Assembly (NCBI GenBank): GCA_022448985.1
Contig: JAKVCR010000047.1
Span: 1 to 64,000, forward strand
Length of the DNA stretch: 64,000 bases
Source: Roseibacillus sp.
GTDB taxonomy: Bacteria > Verrucomicrobiota > Verrucomicrobiia > Verrucomicrobiales > Akkermansiaceae
Direction of reading: 5' to 3'
The translations under genes were made by a program, and so were the position numbers. Every line of letters starts with the position of its first letter. Position 1 is the stretch's first letter. The notes below the pieces were generated by a model. It was not told the origin of the DNA. It searched no databases and saw only the letters and a program-made list of their open reading frames with translations. Below are positions 47,974-57,959 of the stretch, piece after piece.

Positions 47974-49383
47974 ATGAGCGAATACCAGGATTCACACACC
48001 CGCCGCACCTTCCTCGCCCGCACCTCCTGCGGTCTCGGTGCGGCCACCCTCGCCCAGCTCTTCTCCTCCGGCAACACCGCTCCCGCCGCCGGATTGCCCG
48101 GCTTCCCCAATTTCACCCCCAGGGCCAAGCGTGTCATCTATCTCCACATGTCGGGTGGGCCTTCCCAGCTGGAAACCTTCGATCCCAAGCCTGGACTGGC
48201 CCAGTGGGATGGCAAACCGCTCCCTGCCGAGGTGCGTGGCGACCAGCGCCTCACCACCATGACGAGCGGACAGGGCGCTATCAACGTGATGGCCTCCCAG
48301 CACAAGTTCGCCCGGCACGGCCAGGCTGGCATGGACATGAATACCCTCTTCAAGCACATGCCGGAGATTGCGGACGACATCTGCCTGATCCGGAGTACCA
48401 CCACCGATCCCATCAACCACGACCCGGCGGTCACCTTCCTCCAGACCGGAAGTCCGCTCTCGGGCCGGCCCAGCATGGGCTCCTGGCTCAGCTACGGCCT
48501 GGGGAGTGCCAACGAGAACCTGCCCGCCTTCGTCGTTCTTCTCTCTGGTGGTGGCCAGCCCGTCCCCTCCCGCTACTGGCATAACGGATTTCTTCCCAGC
48601 AGGCACCAGGGCGTGAAGTTCCAGTCCTCCGGCGATCCCGTCCTCTTCCTCTCCAACCCGAAGGGCATGTCGAAGGAAAACCGCAGGAAGACCATCGACC
48701 GCATCAGCGCCCTCAACCAGCTCAAGCACCAGCAGTCGGGTGACCCTGAGATCGAGGCCCGTATCGACGCCTTCCAACTGGCCTACCGCATGCAGGGCTC
48801 GGTCCCCGGGCTGATGGATATCTCCCAGGAACCAAAGAACGTCCTCGAGAGCTACGGCGCCCAGCCCGGAAAGGCATCCTTCGCAGCCAACTGCCTTCTC
48901 GCCCGTCGCCTTGCCGAGGCGGGTGTGCGCTTCATCCAGCTCTACGATCGCGGTTGGGATCACCACGACGGCATCACCAATGCCATCAAGGGCAAGATCA
49001 ATGCAGTCGACCGTCCCACCACCGCCCTCCTCCAGGACCTCAAGGAACGCGGCATGCTTGAAGACACCCTCGTCATCTGGGGTGGAGAATTCGGCCGGAC
49101 CACCTACGCCCAGACCCGCAACCGGAACTTTGGACGCGATCACCATCCAGCCTGCTTCTCAATGTGGATGGCCGGCGGGGGAGTAAAACCCGGCATGACT
49201 TACGGCAGCACCTGCGAATTTGGGTACAACGTGACTGAGAATCCCGTTCACGTGCACGACCTCCAGGCCACCATCCTTCATCTCCTGGGGATCGACCACG
49301 AAGCCCTGACCTTCCGCTTCAAGGGACGTGACTTCCGCCTCACCGACGTCCACGGGAAGATTGTAAAGGAAATCCTGGCGTAG
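47974..49383 (+). CDS. DUF1501 Tat-exported protein (pair 3)
   Basis: Protein of 469 aa with a twin-arginine signal (HTRRTFLARTSCGLGAATLAQLF, Arg10-Arg11) and a complete DUF1501 domain: YLHMSGGPSQLETFDPKP, GSPLSGRPSMGSWLSYG, LYDRGWDHHDG, IWGGEFGRTTYAQ, and the terminal FRFKGRDFRLTDVHGKI also seen in pair 1. It starts three bases after the stop of the PSD1 gene, so the two are almost certainly translated from one transcript. No catalytic role is known. Confidence 0.94.
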   Translation: MSEYQDSHTRRTFLARTSCGLGAATLAQLFSSGNTAPAAGLPGFPNFTPRAKRVIYLHMSGGPSQLETFDPKPGLAQWDGKPLPAEVRGDQRLTTMTSGQGAINVMASQHKFARHGQAGMDMNTLFKHMPEIADDICLIRSTTTDPINHDPAVTFLQTGSPLSGRPSMGSWLSYGLGSANENLPAFVVLLSGGGQPVPSRYWHNGFLPSRHQGVKFQSSGDPVLFLSNPKGMSKENRRKTIDRISALNQLKHQQSGDPEIEARIDAFQLAYRMQGSVPGLMDISQEPKNVLESYGAQPGKASFAANCLLARRLAEAGVRFIQLYDRGWDHHDGITNAIKGKINAVDRPTTALLQDLKERGMLEDTLVIWGGEFGRTTYAQTRNRNFGRDHHPACFSMWMAGGGVKPGMTYGSTCEFGYNVTENPVHVHDLQATILHLLGIDHEALTFRFKGRDFRLTDVHGKIVKEILA

Positions 49384-49413
49384 GCAGGCCCGGGTTTCAG
49401 TATCTCGTACCCT

Positions 49414-52400
49414 TTACTTCCGGCGATACTCCACCGGGAAGATTCCATCTCCCATCTGCTTCCTCGCCTCGCGGTACCACCTCCCAATGGCATCGCTCGA
49501 AAAGCGCAGCCGTCCCTGCGGATCACGCCTGGCATAGGGCTTCAGGATCGTTCCCAGCGGAGCCCGGTAGAGATCCTTCATCTGCTCGGCCCTCGCAGGC
49601 ACAGTGGCCAGGCGGCGTGCCATGATCCACCCCATCGCACACAGGTAATCGCTGTCTGCGAGCCGATGTGCCAGCTGAATCCGCTGGGTCGCCAGGGTTA
49701 AATTGCTCAAATGGCTCACGAGGGTGATTGAAAGCAGGTGATCAAGGAGGTCGGCCGCCTTGCGAACATCCCTCTCCTGTTCCGTGACTGACTTTCCGGC
49801 CACATCCAGCAGGCAGCGGAGGCGTATCTCGGCGGCCGTAACATAAAGAGGATCGCGGTGATCCTCCAGCAGGTAGGCTTCCGGGGAAAGCTCCCGGGCG
49901 CGCTGTAACTGCCCGGTCAGCATCCAGTGCTCTGCTTCCAGGAGGGACCGCTGTCGGCTGCTGAGTTCCCCAAACTCGCCTGCCAGTTCTGCATCCTCGG
50001 CAAGAAGTTCAGCCATCTCCCGGGGACCCACCCCCCGGCCGCGCGCCTTCCAGCCCCGTCGACCTGAGGCGAGGCGGAGCTTGACGTCCAGTGCCCGGGC
50101 CCGGGCCTGGATGACGGCCCGGACCTCATTCCCGTCATTGCCCGGTCTCAGGATCTCCCGCAGCCACGCGATGGCCTGCTGCGGATCCCGCCCCTGCACC
50201 GCCACTGCCCGGGCGAAGAGCTGTTCGTTCCCAGAGGAATGACTTGCGTAATAACTGTTGAGATCGATGTGCCGGGCGCTCCCCTGTAACAGGCGGTTGA
50301 GATAGCCACGATCAACCGGGCCTCCCGTTATCTCACCGATCAGTTTCGGCGACTCCTGGTTGAGGAAATGCAGGGGGCTCAGAACCTCCCGGAGCCTCCC
50401 CCGCCCATTCATCGCTCCCTCCCGTTTCCCATTCAGCTTCTGGCGGATCGCCATCAGGTTATGATTGTCCGTGATCAGCGGGTGCCCCGCCGCAAGACGA
50501 CGACAGCCAGCTTCGTCCAGCTGTAACCTGGCGAGAACGTCCTCCGCGTTGGCGAGCTTGGGATAATCACTGAGCCGGAAGAGTCCTCCCTGCGGCGTCG
50601 CGCCTGGGAGAAAGGGATCCTCCAGGGACTTTCCCGATCCCACGAAGAGAAAATTGTCCTCAATCAGGTAGAGCTGGGTGTGGGGAAAGACCGCCAGCAT
50701 TGTGGCACAGAACGAACGCAGCAGGTCCTCATCCACGAAGTGGGCCCCCAACCACTGCACGAAAGTTCCTTCCTTCCCAAGGTGATCGCGTGCCAGCTCA
50801 AGGAACTCCCGGGTGTAAAGATGGGAGGCCCCCGCCGTCCAAGGATGGGAGGGCTGGGAAACGATTGTGTCGTAGCGCTTGTCCGTGAGGCGCAGCGCTC
50901 CACGCACATCATTGACGATCACCTTGATGCGCTCATCCTGAAAAGGATCAATAGCCCTGTGGTCGGCGATGAGTCTGTTGGCCCGGATCACTTCGGCCTC
51001 CAGTTCCACCACATCAATCGAATCGATCGGACGCGGCACCGCTTCCAGGAGAGCCCCGCCACCAAAACCGACCACCAGCATGGATCTGGACTCCGGACGT
51101 AGGACCACCGGCAGGGCCGGAAGCCACCGGATACTGGTGTAGGCTATCTTGTCCCCTCCCCGCGGAAAAACCTGTGCCTCCGGCAGGCCGTTGGTGCGGA
51201 TCAGGAAACTACCCTGTCTCTCCAGGACAGCCACGCTGGCGGAATGCCCGACCGCATGATGAATCAGTCGCGGGGCCTTCCCATCCACGGCCCGGGAGGC
51301 CCCCGGGGAAAGGGTTAGCAGTTCGAGGGGTGGACCCGGATGATAAAAGATCCCCGTAGCGAGGACCAGGACCCCTGCCACCGCCGCGGGAATCGCCGGG
51401 CGGGGCTTCATGAAACCCAGGAGGAGGGCTCCCAGCAGGAGATTGGCCACAATGGCCCACTTGAAACTCGCCCCGTACCCAAGACTGGGAACGAGAAGGT
51501 AACCCGCAACTACTGCTCCCACGATGGCTCCGATCGTATTCCATGAATAAACCCGGCCTGCGGTTCAACCGGCTTCCCGCGGATCACTGGTCAACACGCG
51601 CACCGCCAGAGGGAAGGTCGCCCCGATGCAGATCGTGGCCGGGAGGAGCAGCCAGATACAGAGATTCACGAGGGACCCGGTCGTTGCCTCACCCCAACGC
51701 TTGTCCGCGAAGCCACTTGAAGAGACGTAGACAAAGAGCAGAAGGGTGATCAACCCCGCTCCGATCTCGACCCCGGCCAGCCAGTAACAGGAACGCCTCT
51801 GCTGTCCCGCCAGGCGGGCACCAAGCATACCCCCGATGGCGATTCCCCCCAGGAAAGCCGCCAGCATGGTGGCAAAGGCCACCAGGCTACCCCCCAGCAC
51901 ATGTGCGAGCAGGCGCGACCAGAGAATCTCGTAGACAAAGGAGACCGCACCGGACAACAGCATGATAACGAGGATCAGGGTGATGAATACCCCCGAAGGC
52001 ACCCCGTGAGGATCATCCTCATCCGCTACCGCAACACCCATCCCCTCTTCATCTTCACCTGCCTCCGCGTCCCGCACCCGCGGAACACGCAGGGCGACGA
52101 ACCATCCAAGGACCGCCACCAGGAGATTGAGCACCACCCCGACAAAGGACGTCTGCCACAGGCCGAGCCGGGGGATGAACACAAAAGCAGCCAGCAAGGT
52201 CCCTGCCACCGCCCCGAAGGTGTTCAGGGAATACAGCCAACCCACGCGTTTTCCGATCTGCGCTTCCCTGCGCACGATTCCAGATGCCAGGATTGGCAGG
52301 GTAGCACCCATGCAGGCGGTCGGAATGAACAGGACCACACAACCAAGCCCAAGAAAGGCGAGCGCCTCTCCCAGGCCTCCGTCCGGTGGTGGAGCTGCCT

Positions 52401-52752
52401 GCCCGCCAAGGAACGTTGTATGTAATGCCGCCACGCCCTTGAGCAGGAGTGGCACCAGCACGGCGGAAAGCGCGATGACACATTCCAGAATCGCGTAGGT
52501 TCGTATGGGGCTCCTCAGTCGATGCACCCGGCGGGAAGCCAGCGCCGCTCCCACCGCCAACCCGCCCATGTAGGCTACCAGCACCGTGACGATGGCCAGT
52601 TCCGAGGTGCCGAAGATAGTGGAAAGATAGCGCATCCAGACCATCTGGTAGACCAACCCCGCCACCCCCGAGAGAAGGAAGCACACCGAAACGCCCCAGA
52701 AGGCGGCATCGAAGGCCGCGCCGGAAGACGCTGGGGACTGACGGGTGCTCAT
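49414..52752 (-). CDS. Polytopic membrane protein fused to spermidine-synthase-like domain, interrupted by in-frame TGA
   Basis: One gene in two parts. Upstream part: MFS-like multi-TM region (GLVYQMVWMRYLSTIFGTSE, then ATICIGATFPLAVRVLTSDPREAG). Then TGA at 51565-51567 and, in the same frame, TAGRVYSWNTIGAI and VGAVVAGYLLVPSLGYGAS, the family's next TM block. Next comes a spermidine-synthase-like Rossmann domain (MLVVGFGGGALLEAV, DVVELEAEVI, RYDTIVSQPSHPW) and a helical C-terminus. Such fused proteins run without a break, so the TGA is internal (codon 396 from the ATG at 52752). An Arg CGA to TGA nonsense change, a sequence error, or recoding are possible. Without readthrough the halves would be 51565-52752 and, from a GTG, 49414-51522. 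An ATG at 52854 is a less likely start. Confidence 0.75.
51565..51567 (-). other. In-frame TGA within the fused MFS/spermidine-synthase-like gene
   Basis: Minus-strand codon TGA; reading continues in the same frame on both sides with conserved family sequence (EAG before, GRVYSWNTIGAI after). A possible stem ACGAT / ATCGT with a 7-base CGGAGCC loop begins 28 bases after the TGA. A 5-bp AU-rich stem with a 3-base AUG loop lies nearer. Both are weak compared with the structure at 54907-54923. Confidence 0.7.
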
Positions 52753-52999
52753 CTGAAGATCCGGGAACGCGACCGAATACCGCGCGCGGCTATGATAGGA
52801 AACCTCCGCTCCTCCCGCACTAATTTTCGCGGACCAATCCCGCCCATCCTCCAATGGGGAAGACCATCTTCCCGTGATCCCTCGAAGCCGGTCCGGCTAT
52901 CCCGCATCCTTCATGCCTTCGACACCTAACGCCTTGCACGCCGACACATTTCAGCAAAGAGTGGCTACGCTCCATGAGCGCAGGAGCATCCCCCGGCCA

Positions 53000-55900
53000 A
53001 TGGGTTCACCTCTTCCAATCCCCACCCGTCACCGGATGTCTCCCGGCGCATGGCGTATCCTCCTCTGCGCCTGGGTCGTAACCGTCACCCTCTTCTCTCC
53101 TGGTTGCGGTGAGCGGGAACAGAACACCCCGGATACGCCGGGGACCGACCTTGAAGAAGCTCCCGCGCCTCTCCCCGCCGAGGCCCCGCGGACCTCCCTC
53201 CCGGAAGTCCCCCCCTCCGCTCCGCCCGCACAGGATGACCCCTCAGCCGACGGATGGGACACCGAAGTGCTGGCCGCAAAGGCAGGGAAGCAGCTCAAGG
53301 CTCTTGGGAAGATGTTCTTCGAAAAAGGAAATGTCGATCTGTCGACTCTCCTCGCACCGGGCTTCACGTGCGAACCACTCGTCCCCTCCGGTCTGAAGCC
53401 CGTCTTTGAAGACGATCTCGTCCTGGTCGAACGGCACGCCTCCACGGCTCCTGCGCCAGCCAGGGAAAAGGACCTTGCAAACGTGCTGGCAGAAATCCGG
53501 GAGCTTTCGCAAAGCGGTGGCCGGAGCCCCCAGAACGTGGAATTCAAGGTCGTGGGTGTCTCCTCCGGTTCCGCTGGCAGCGCCTTCCAGACCGAGGTCA
53601 TCTTCTCCCTCTCCTTCGCAACTGACAAGGCGCTCGTCGAGCATCATGCCACATGGCTCGTGGACTGGAAACCCGGACCCGGCCAGGACGCCCTCCCCGC
53701 CCTGGCACACCTGGCCGTACGGGATTTCGAACGCACCACGAGCAAGCGCAGCACTCCTCTCTACTCCGACGTGACTGCATCCGCACTCGGCGACACCCCG
53801 TGCTACCGTGACCAGCTTGGACTGGGCTTGAACCACTGGCTGGGACGCCTTCCCGTACGCGCCATGCTCAACCGCTTTGGAACACCGGGACTTGCGCTCG
53901 GAGACGTCAATGGCGACGGGCTGGAGGATCTCTATCTCTGCCAGGAGCCCGGACTCCCCAATCGCCTCTTCCTGCAGAAACCTGACGGCACCGCCGAGGA
54001 AGTTTCCGCCGCCTGGGGGGTCGACTGGATCGACGACTCCCGCAGTGCCCTCTTCCTCGATCTCGATAACGACGGCGACCAGGATCTCGCGGTCGCCCTC
54101 TACGGGGTCGTAGTCGTTGCCCGTAACGATGATCAGAAACGATTCACGGTTACCACCGCCCTGCCCTGCAACCCTTCCACCACCTCGCTCGCTGCCGCCG
54201 ACTACGATCGTGACGGCCTCCTTGATCTCTACGTCTGCGGCTACTCCCAGGATGACGGGGGTGCCTCCATCGGGGCCGCGAATGAACGCTTCGTCTATCA
54301 CGATGCCAGGAATGGTGCTCCCAATTCCCTCTTCCGTAACATCGGTGACCTGGCCTTCCAGGATGTCACCGCTTCCTCCGGCCTCAATCAGAACAACCTG
54401 CGCTGGAGTTTCGCAGCGGCATGGGAGGACTACGACGAAGACGGCGACCAGGACCTCTACGTCGCCAACGACTACGGCCGGAACAATCTCTACCGCAATG
54501 ACAATGGAAAATTTGTCGACGTCGCAGACAGCACCGGGGTGGAGGATGTCGGGGGCGGCATGTCGGCCGCATGGGGTGACTACGACCGAGACGGCCGCAT
54601 GGACATCTACGTGGCCAATATGTTTTCCGCCGCCGGTTCCCGCATCACCACCCAGGGACAGTTCAAGACCGGCACCGACGCGGACATCCGCGACCGCTTC
54701 CGCCGTTTCGCCCGCGGCAACACCCTCTTCCGCAACACTGGCGAGGGCTTTGAGGACGTGAGTGTGCAGACCGGGGTCACGGTCGGGCGCTGGGCCTGGG
54801 GTTCCAACTTCGTGGATCTCAACAACGACGCCTGGCCCGACTTCGTTGTGGCCAACGGTTACCTCTCCTCCGAGACAGACAGCGGCGACTTGTGAAGTTT
54901 CTTCTGGCGACAGGTCGTGTCGCGCACCCTCGATTCCAGTGAGATGCCATCCGATCCGGCAGCCAGCACTGCCCACGTCGCCCTTTCCTCCATGATCGAT
55001 TCCGGGCGCTCCTTCAGCGGGCAGGAGCGTAATTGTGTCTTTCTCAACACCCGTGACGGACGCTTCGCCAACCTTTCCGCGGGGAGCGGACTCGACTTCC
55101 CCGACGACGGGCGTGCCCTCGCGGTGTGCGACTGGGACCAGGACGGAGACCTCGACCTCTGGATCAGCAACCGCAACGCCCCGCGTTTGCGTCTCCTGCT
55201 CAACGAGGGGAACAGGAAGAACCACTTCCTTTCATTGCGTCTCCGCGGAAACGGAACCTCCGTCAACCGGGATGCCATCGGCGCCCGGGTGGAATTGATC
55301 CCCGGATCCAAGAGCCCATACCGCCTGGTCCGCTCCTTGCGCGGGGGCGAGGGCTTCCTGGCCCAGTCCAGCAAGTGGCTCCATTTCGGGCTTGGAGAAG
55401 AAACGGACATCGCCGGGATCAGGGTGCGCTGGCCCGATGGCACCATGGAGTCCTTCCCAGGCGTGGCGGTCGACCGGCGCTATCTTCTCCTCCAGGCCAC
55501 GGGAACCCCCCAACCCATCACCGCAGGGAAGAGGGCTATCGCCCTCACTCCCGGTCCCCAGGAACCTTCCCCTTCCTCGGTCAGGGCCCGAATTCCGGTC
55601 GTCACCCACCTGCGGGCTCCCAGGCTCAATGTCCGCAACCGCCAGGGCCAGCCCGCGCTCGGCAAGCAACCCCTTCTCCTCAACCTGTGGGCCACCTGGT
55701 GCGCACCCTGCCTTGAGGAACTGGGCCACCTCCGCGACCGTGCCAGTGACCTGCGCACGGCCGGCCTGCAGGTTCTTGCCCTCAGTGTCGACGATCTTGA
55801 TCCCTCCACTGCCGGCGATCCATCGAGGGTCACCAACGGACTGGGGTTCCCCTTTCCTTCCGGCAGGGCCACCGCCCCCCTCGTAGCCGCTTTCCAGCAA

Positions 55901-56851
55901 TTTCATGACAACCTCGTTGGACTCAACCGACCCCTCCCCGTCCCCACCAGTTTTCTCATCGGTTCGGACGGACACATATCAGTGATCTACAAGGGACCAC
56001 TTGATGTGGACCAGCTCCTCCAGGATCTCACCCATTCGGAGGGCAGCGTGGACGAACGCCTGCGGAGGGCCGCCCAGTTGCCGGGGTCACAAGTTGCCCA
56101 TCCGCTCGTCGTGCGCAGCCGGCTTACCCAGGAATCCTCCTCACAGTTTCGCTACGGCGTCGCCCGCCGGGCCGGTAGCGACCCCGAGGGAGCCGCCTAC
56201 TATCTCTCTGCAGCCCGCCGCCTTGATCCCTCCTACGCTCCACCGGCCAAGGAGTTGGCCAGCCTCCACCTGGCTCAGAGTCGCTGGCAGGACGCACAGG
56301 AAGAACTACGGGCCTACCTGCAACTCGAACCCGACGACGCAATCGCCCACCACGAAATGGCCCTCCTCCAGTCCCGGCTTGGAAAGGCTGAAGATGCCCG
56401 GCGGCACTTTGAAAGCGCCCTGCGGCTCAACCCGGACGACAACCGGATCCACTTCCAGTTCGCGGCCTTCCTCGCACCCGGGGATCCCGCCTCCGCGGTT
56501 TCCACCTATCGGGACGGCCTCCGGCGATGGCCCGACAACCGCTTTGCGTCCAACAATCTGGCCTGGCTCCTTGCCACCCACCCCCACGCCGACATCCGGA
56601 ATCCAGCCGAGTCCCTTGAGATTGCCCTCGAGCTCGACCGGAAGAGTGGAAGCCGAATCCCCAATCTCCTTGATACCCTCGCTGCAGCTCAAGCCGCCAC
56701 GGGCGACTTCGACTCCGCCGCGGCGAATGCCCGTAAGGCCCTCGCCCTGCCCCAGACTCCTCAGAATAAGCAGCTTGAAGCGGGCCTCAAGGCCCGTCTG
56801 AACCTCTACTTGGAAGGCAAGCCCTACCTGGAAACGGCGACCGGGGAATAA
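53000..56851 (+). CDS. FG-GAP/VCBS - UnbV/ASPIC (CRTAC1-like) - TlpA thioredoxin - TPR protein, candidate selenoprotein
   Basis: About 1283 codons with in-frame UGA at codon 632 (54893-54895). Order: an export signal with a possible lipoprotein Cys (TLFSPGC); an N-terminal region (about 40-260); FG-GAP/VCBS calcium-loop repeats (DVNGDGLEDLY, DLDNDGDQDL, DYDEDGDQDLYVANDYG); UGA followed by SFFWRQVVSR; further repeats (DWDQDGDLDLWISNRN) and ASPIC/UnbV (GARVELIPGS). After these come a TlpA-like thioredoxin domain with WCAPC (about residue 900) and C-terminal TPRs. Both sides of the UGA form one continuous family sequence, and a SECIS-like hairpin follows the UGA. Start may be 53000 or 53036. If UGA stops translation, the product ends before ASPIC, and a second start (GTG 54917) would be needed. 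Confidence 0.8.
54893..54923 (+). promoter_or_regulatory. UGA codon plus bacterial SECIS-like hairpin
   Basis: UGA at 54893-54895, an 11-base spacer, then a perfect 6-bp stem GCGACA (54907-54912) / UGUCGC (54918-54923) closing a GGUCG loop (54913-54917). Bacterial SECIS elements need a short stem-loop about 11 bases after the UGA with G at the start of the apical loop; the E. coli fdhF SECIS loop also contains GGUC. Spacing, stem length and loop core all match. It lies wholly in coding sequence, as expected in bacteria. The selenocysteine machinery is not in this window. Confidence 0.65.
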
Positions 56852-56978
56852 TCTCTCCGAGGGCTTTCAAGGCCGGTCATCACCGTCTCCTCCCGGATCA
56901 ATTTGCTCCTCCAAACTATATCGAACTTTTAGTTTAGTATCCTGAATATTTTTTTTGCAGAAAGCGGCAGAATTGCGG

Positions 56979-57007
56979 TTGACGCCCCTCCCTCTCATAC
57001 CTTCAAA
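56979..57007 (+). promoter_or_regulatory. Possible sigma-70-like promoter upstream of the PEP-CTERM gene
   Basis: TTGACG (56979-56984) matches a -35 box. After 17 bases TTCAAA (57002-57007) is a poor -10 match. An AT-rich tract (about 56920-56957, including a run of eight T) lies just upstream and could act as an UP-like element. Only the -35 is convincing. Confidence 0.3.
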
Positions 57008-57039
57008 TGACTCCGTTACAACGACGTCCTAGCCGACTC

Positions 57040-57840
57040 ATGAAAAAATCCATTGCCCTACTCGCCCTCGCCGGACTGGCCCTGCCAGCTTCCGCTGCGG
57101 TCTACTCTAACAATTTCGACGGCTACGCCGACGGCACCACTGACCTTGGTGACGGCAGCGTCATCACCGGTGCGGCCGCCAGCGTCCAGGGAGGACGCCT
57201 CCAGCTCACCATCGACAATCAGGGCCTTGGATTCTCCAGCTTCAACATCCCGGCCTTGGCTGGCTCTTCCGCAGGCTGGACCGCTACTTGGGATTACGAG
57301 TTGTTCGACAGCGTCGGTGCCAATCCGCCGGCCGACGGGTTCTCCTTCAACTACGGTGACTTCCAGCTCAACGAGCGGGGACAGGCCGAGGAAGGCATGG
57401 CCACCCGTCCGGGCGTGAACAACAACCTCTCCTTTGAGGTCGACACCTGGATGAACTTCGACAACGAACAGGGAGTCAACATCTCCGGGATTCTCGGTGG
57501 CGCCGATGTCCAGGACGGCTTGGGTGCCTTCAACAACGGACCCATTCTCAATGACGGCCAGCAGGTCACCGGCAGTATGACCGCCAGCTACGATGCCGGC
57601 GCCGGGACCGTATCCTTCACCACCACCGGCCTCGAGACCAATGCCGACTTCGTTGACATCGCTCTTCCAGCCGGGGTTGCCGGAAACGACGCTTGGAACT
57701 TCGGTTTCTCGGCCCGTGTCGGTGGCGCCAACCAGGACCTCTTCATCGACAACTTTGTCCTCACCACCGTGCCGGAGCCCAGTGGGCTCGCGCTCCTCGG
57801 CTTGGGAGCCCTCGGCTTCTTCCTGCGCCGTCGCCGCTAA
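57040..57840 (+). CDS. PEP-CTERM-anchored secreted lectin-like domain protein
   Basis: Protein of 266 aa. A signal peptide (MKKSIALLALAGLALPASA) leads into one copy (about 20-245) of a beta-rich domain with DLGDGSVITGAAASVQGG, GLGFSSFNIPALAGSS, ADGFSFNYGD, LSFEVDTWMNF and DLFIDNFVLTT. The C-terminal PEP-CTERM sorting signal is VPEPSGLALLGLGALGFFL followed by basic residues. The domain looks concanavalin/LamG-like. The start at 57040 opens the signal peptide; 57007 would add 11 residues. PEP-CTERM proteins are processed by an exosortase at the envelope; none is encoded here. The same domain recurs three times in the next gene. Confidence 0.88.
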   Translation: MKKSIALLALAGLALPASAAVYSNNFDGYADGTTDLGDGSVITGAAASVQGGRLQLTIDNQGLGFSSFNIPALAGSSAGWTATWDYELFDSVGANPPADGFSFNYGDFQLNERGQAEEGMATRPGVNNNLSFEVDTWMNFDNEQGVNISGILGGADVQDGLGAFNNGPILNDGQQVTGSMTASYDAGAGTVSFTTTGLETNADFVDIALPAGVAGNDAWNFGFSARVGGANQDLFIDNFVLTTVPEPSGLALLGLGALGFFLRRRR

Positions 57841-57869
57841 CCCGGCTGAGATGTTGTAATTTTTTCATC

Positions 57870-57898
57870 ACGGGGCTTCGCATGCGAGGCCCCGTTTT
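57870..57898 (+). terminator. Intrinsic terminator after the PEP-CTERM gene
   Basis: A strong hairpin with arms ACGGGGC (57870-57876) and GCCCCGT (57889-57895), extended inward by TCGC/GCGA pairing, is followed directly by a T-rich tract (GTTTTCT). It lies 30 bases after the stop at 57840 and would separate the PEP-CTERM gene from the following large gene. Confidence 0.8.
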
Positions 57899-57959
57899 CT
57901 TTGGCCAGTGAAGCACCGCGCCCTTATGAAATAGATAGCCCTCCAAACCCTCTCCTATT

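Noticed and set aside
51565-54895. Genome-wide reassignment of TGA as a sense codon
   Set aside because: Several intact genes in the window end in TGA at their normal family length (for example at 767-769, 9808-9810 and 26512-26514), so TGA is a stop here except possibly at recoded sites.
53243-55225. Long minus-strand open frame of 660 codons opposite the FG-GAP gene
   Set aside because: It is a shadow caused by GC-rich codons. It has no recognisable domain, and the plus strand shows clear calcium-loop repeats. It also spans the UGA/hairpin, which has meaning only on the plus strand.
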